DNA of 64,000 nt from contig NZ_CP042467.1 of the NCBI RefSeq assembly GCF_007993755.1, positions 1,650,001 to 1,714,000 on the forward strand, given 5' to 3'. The notes beneath the pieces are model-generated. The model did no database searches, was not told where the DNA came from, and saw only the letters and a list, made by a program, of their open reading frames with translations. This DNA comes from Microvenator marinus (GTDB lineage Bacteria; Myxococcota_A; Bradymonadia; Bradymonadales; Bradymonadaceae). Below are positions 63,757 to 64,000 of the stretch, piece after piece (positions within the stretch are counted from its first letter, which is position 1; each line of letters begins with the position of its first letter). The position numbers and the translations under genes were made by a program.

Positions 63757-64000
63757 TGACTTTCGATCGTGAGAAAGCCTCCCTAGACATGATCCAGGCA
63801 GGCAGGGCATTTTATCAGTTCGGTTGGCTCTTGGGCACGTCCGGAAATCTCTCCGTGCGTGCCTCAGACTCAACCTTTTTGATCACTGCGTCCGGGAAGA
63901 ACAAGGGCGAGTTGCAAACAGACGACTTCCTCCTTTGCGACCTCAGAGCAGCCCCGGCTGAACCAACCATTCACAAGCCGAGCGCCGAAACACTGGTCCA
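63756..64000 (+). CDS. mtnB: class II aldolase/adducin, probable MtnB (partial)
   Basis: The first 81 residues include GWLLGTSGNLSVRAS, FLITASGKNKG and HKPSAETLVH, close to methylthioribulose-1-phosphate dehydratase (ATSGNFSVR...ITPSGKDKG...KPSAETLLH). The gene runs off the window. It overlaps the acyl-CoA dehydrogenase stop (TGATG), so it is probably co-transcribed. Other class II aldolases are possible. Confidence 0.65.
   Translation, partial: MTFDREKASLDMIQAGRAFYQFGWLLGTSGNLSVRASDSTFLITASGKNKGELQTDDFLLCDLRAAPAEPTIHKPSAETLV

Overview
The window looks like a chromosomal segment of a Gram-negative member of the former deltaproteobacteria. Myxococcota, possibly a Bradymonadales-like lineage, is my best guess. 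The reasons are: lipoproteins with Asp/Asn/Thr linkers and Cys-rich repeats, membrane-anchored Ser/Thr kinases with PEGA domains, a B12-type CarH photoreceptor, class I lysyl-tRNA synthetase, and a tRNA-Gln/prs/rplY/pth core neighbourhood. This placement is inference; no 16S rRNA gene is present. No IS element, phage gene or CRISPR array was seen.

Layout. 1-5353: start of an exported protein, ttcA, a large secreted lipoprotein hydrolase, and a four-gene overlapping minus-strand operon (lipoprotein, HAD phosphatase, small protein, SUMF1-like protein). 5375-10607: a light-response operon of ECF sigma factor, CarH-type B12 photoreceptor, secreted protein, Fe-S photolyase/cryptochrome and SRPBCC-epimerase fusion, preceded by helically phased direct repeats around a TTGACA box. 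10659-19599: a divergent ClpB-like AAA+ protein, Fur, Mrp, a tandem ribbon-helix-helix protein, a patatin lipase and a YdiJ-type FAD/Fe-S dehydrogenase. 19668-25231 (minus): rplI, rpsF, a K+-dependent membrane pyrophosphatase, pth, rplY, prs and tRNA-Gln. 25301-33190 (minus): five tandem Cys-rich lipoproteins, a species- or clade-specific surface module.

33324-36616 (minus): rpsA, thiE, lipA. 36725-39550: a UvrA missing two zinc ligands. 39569-44157 (minus): rpsU, a restriction-nuclease-like protein with a ruined active site, several hypothetical or membrane proteins, GtrA and a GNAT acetyltransferase. 44158-44524 holds no gene but has structured sequence. 44525-49177 (minus): PPi-type phosphofructokinase and the pyruvate dehydrogenase E2, E1-beta and E1-alpha genes. 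49221-51760 (minus): a two-gene unit that pairs a protein resembling the F1-ATPase alpha subunit, but without a P-loop, with a coiled-coil membrane protein.

51912-55844: a membrane protein, a membrane-fused spermidine synthase-like protein and a large uncharacterised protein. 55841-57481: class I lysK. 57587-62566: two PEGA/membrane Ser/Thr kinases flanking a PEGA-TPR exported protein. 62602-64000: acyl-CoA dehydrogenase and the start of mtnB.

Shared themes. Light and DNA-damage response: CarH, photolyase and UvrA. PPi metabolism: the membrane PPase and PPi-PFK. Lipoyl/TPP-dependent pyruvate oxidation: thiE, lipA and pdhABC. Extracytoplasmic signalling or surface architecture: lipoproteins and PEGA kinases. 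The most novel candidates are the P-loop-less F1-alpha-like two-gene unit, the lipoprotein array and the CarH operon with its operator-like repeats.
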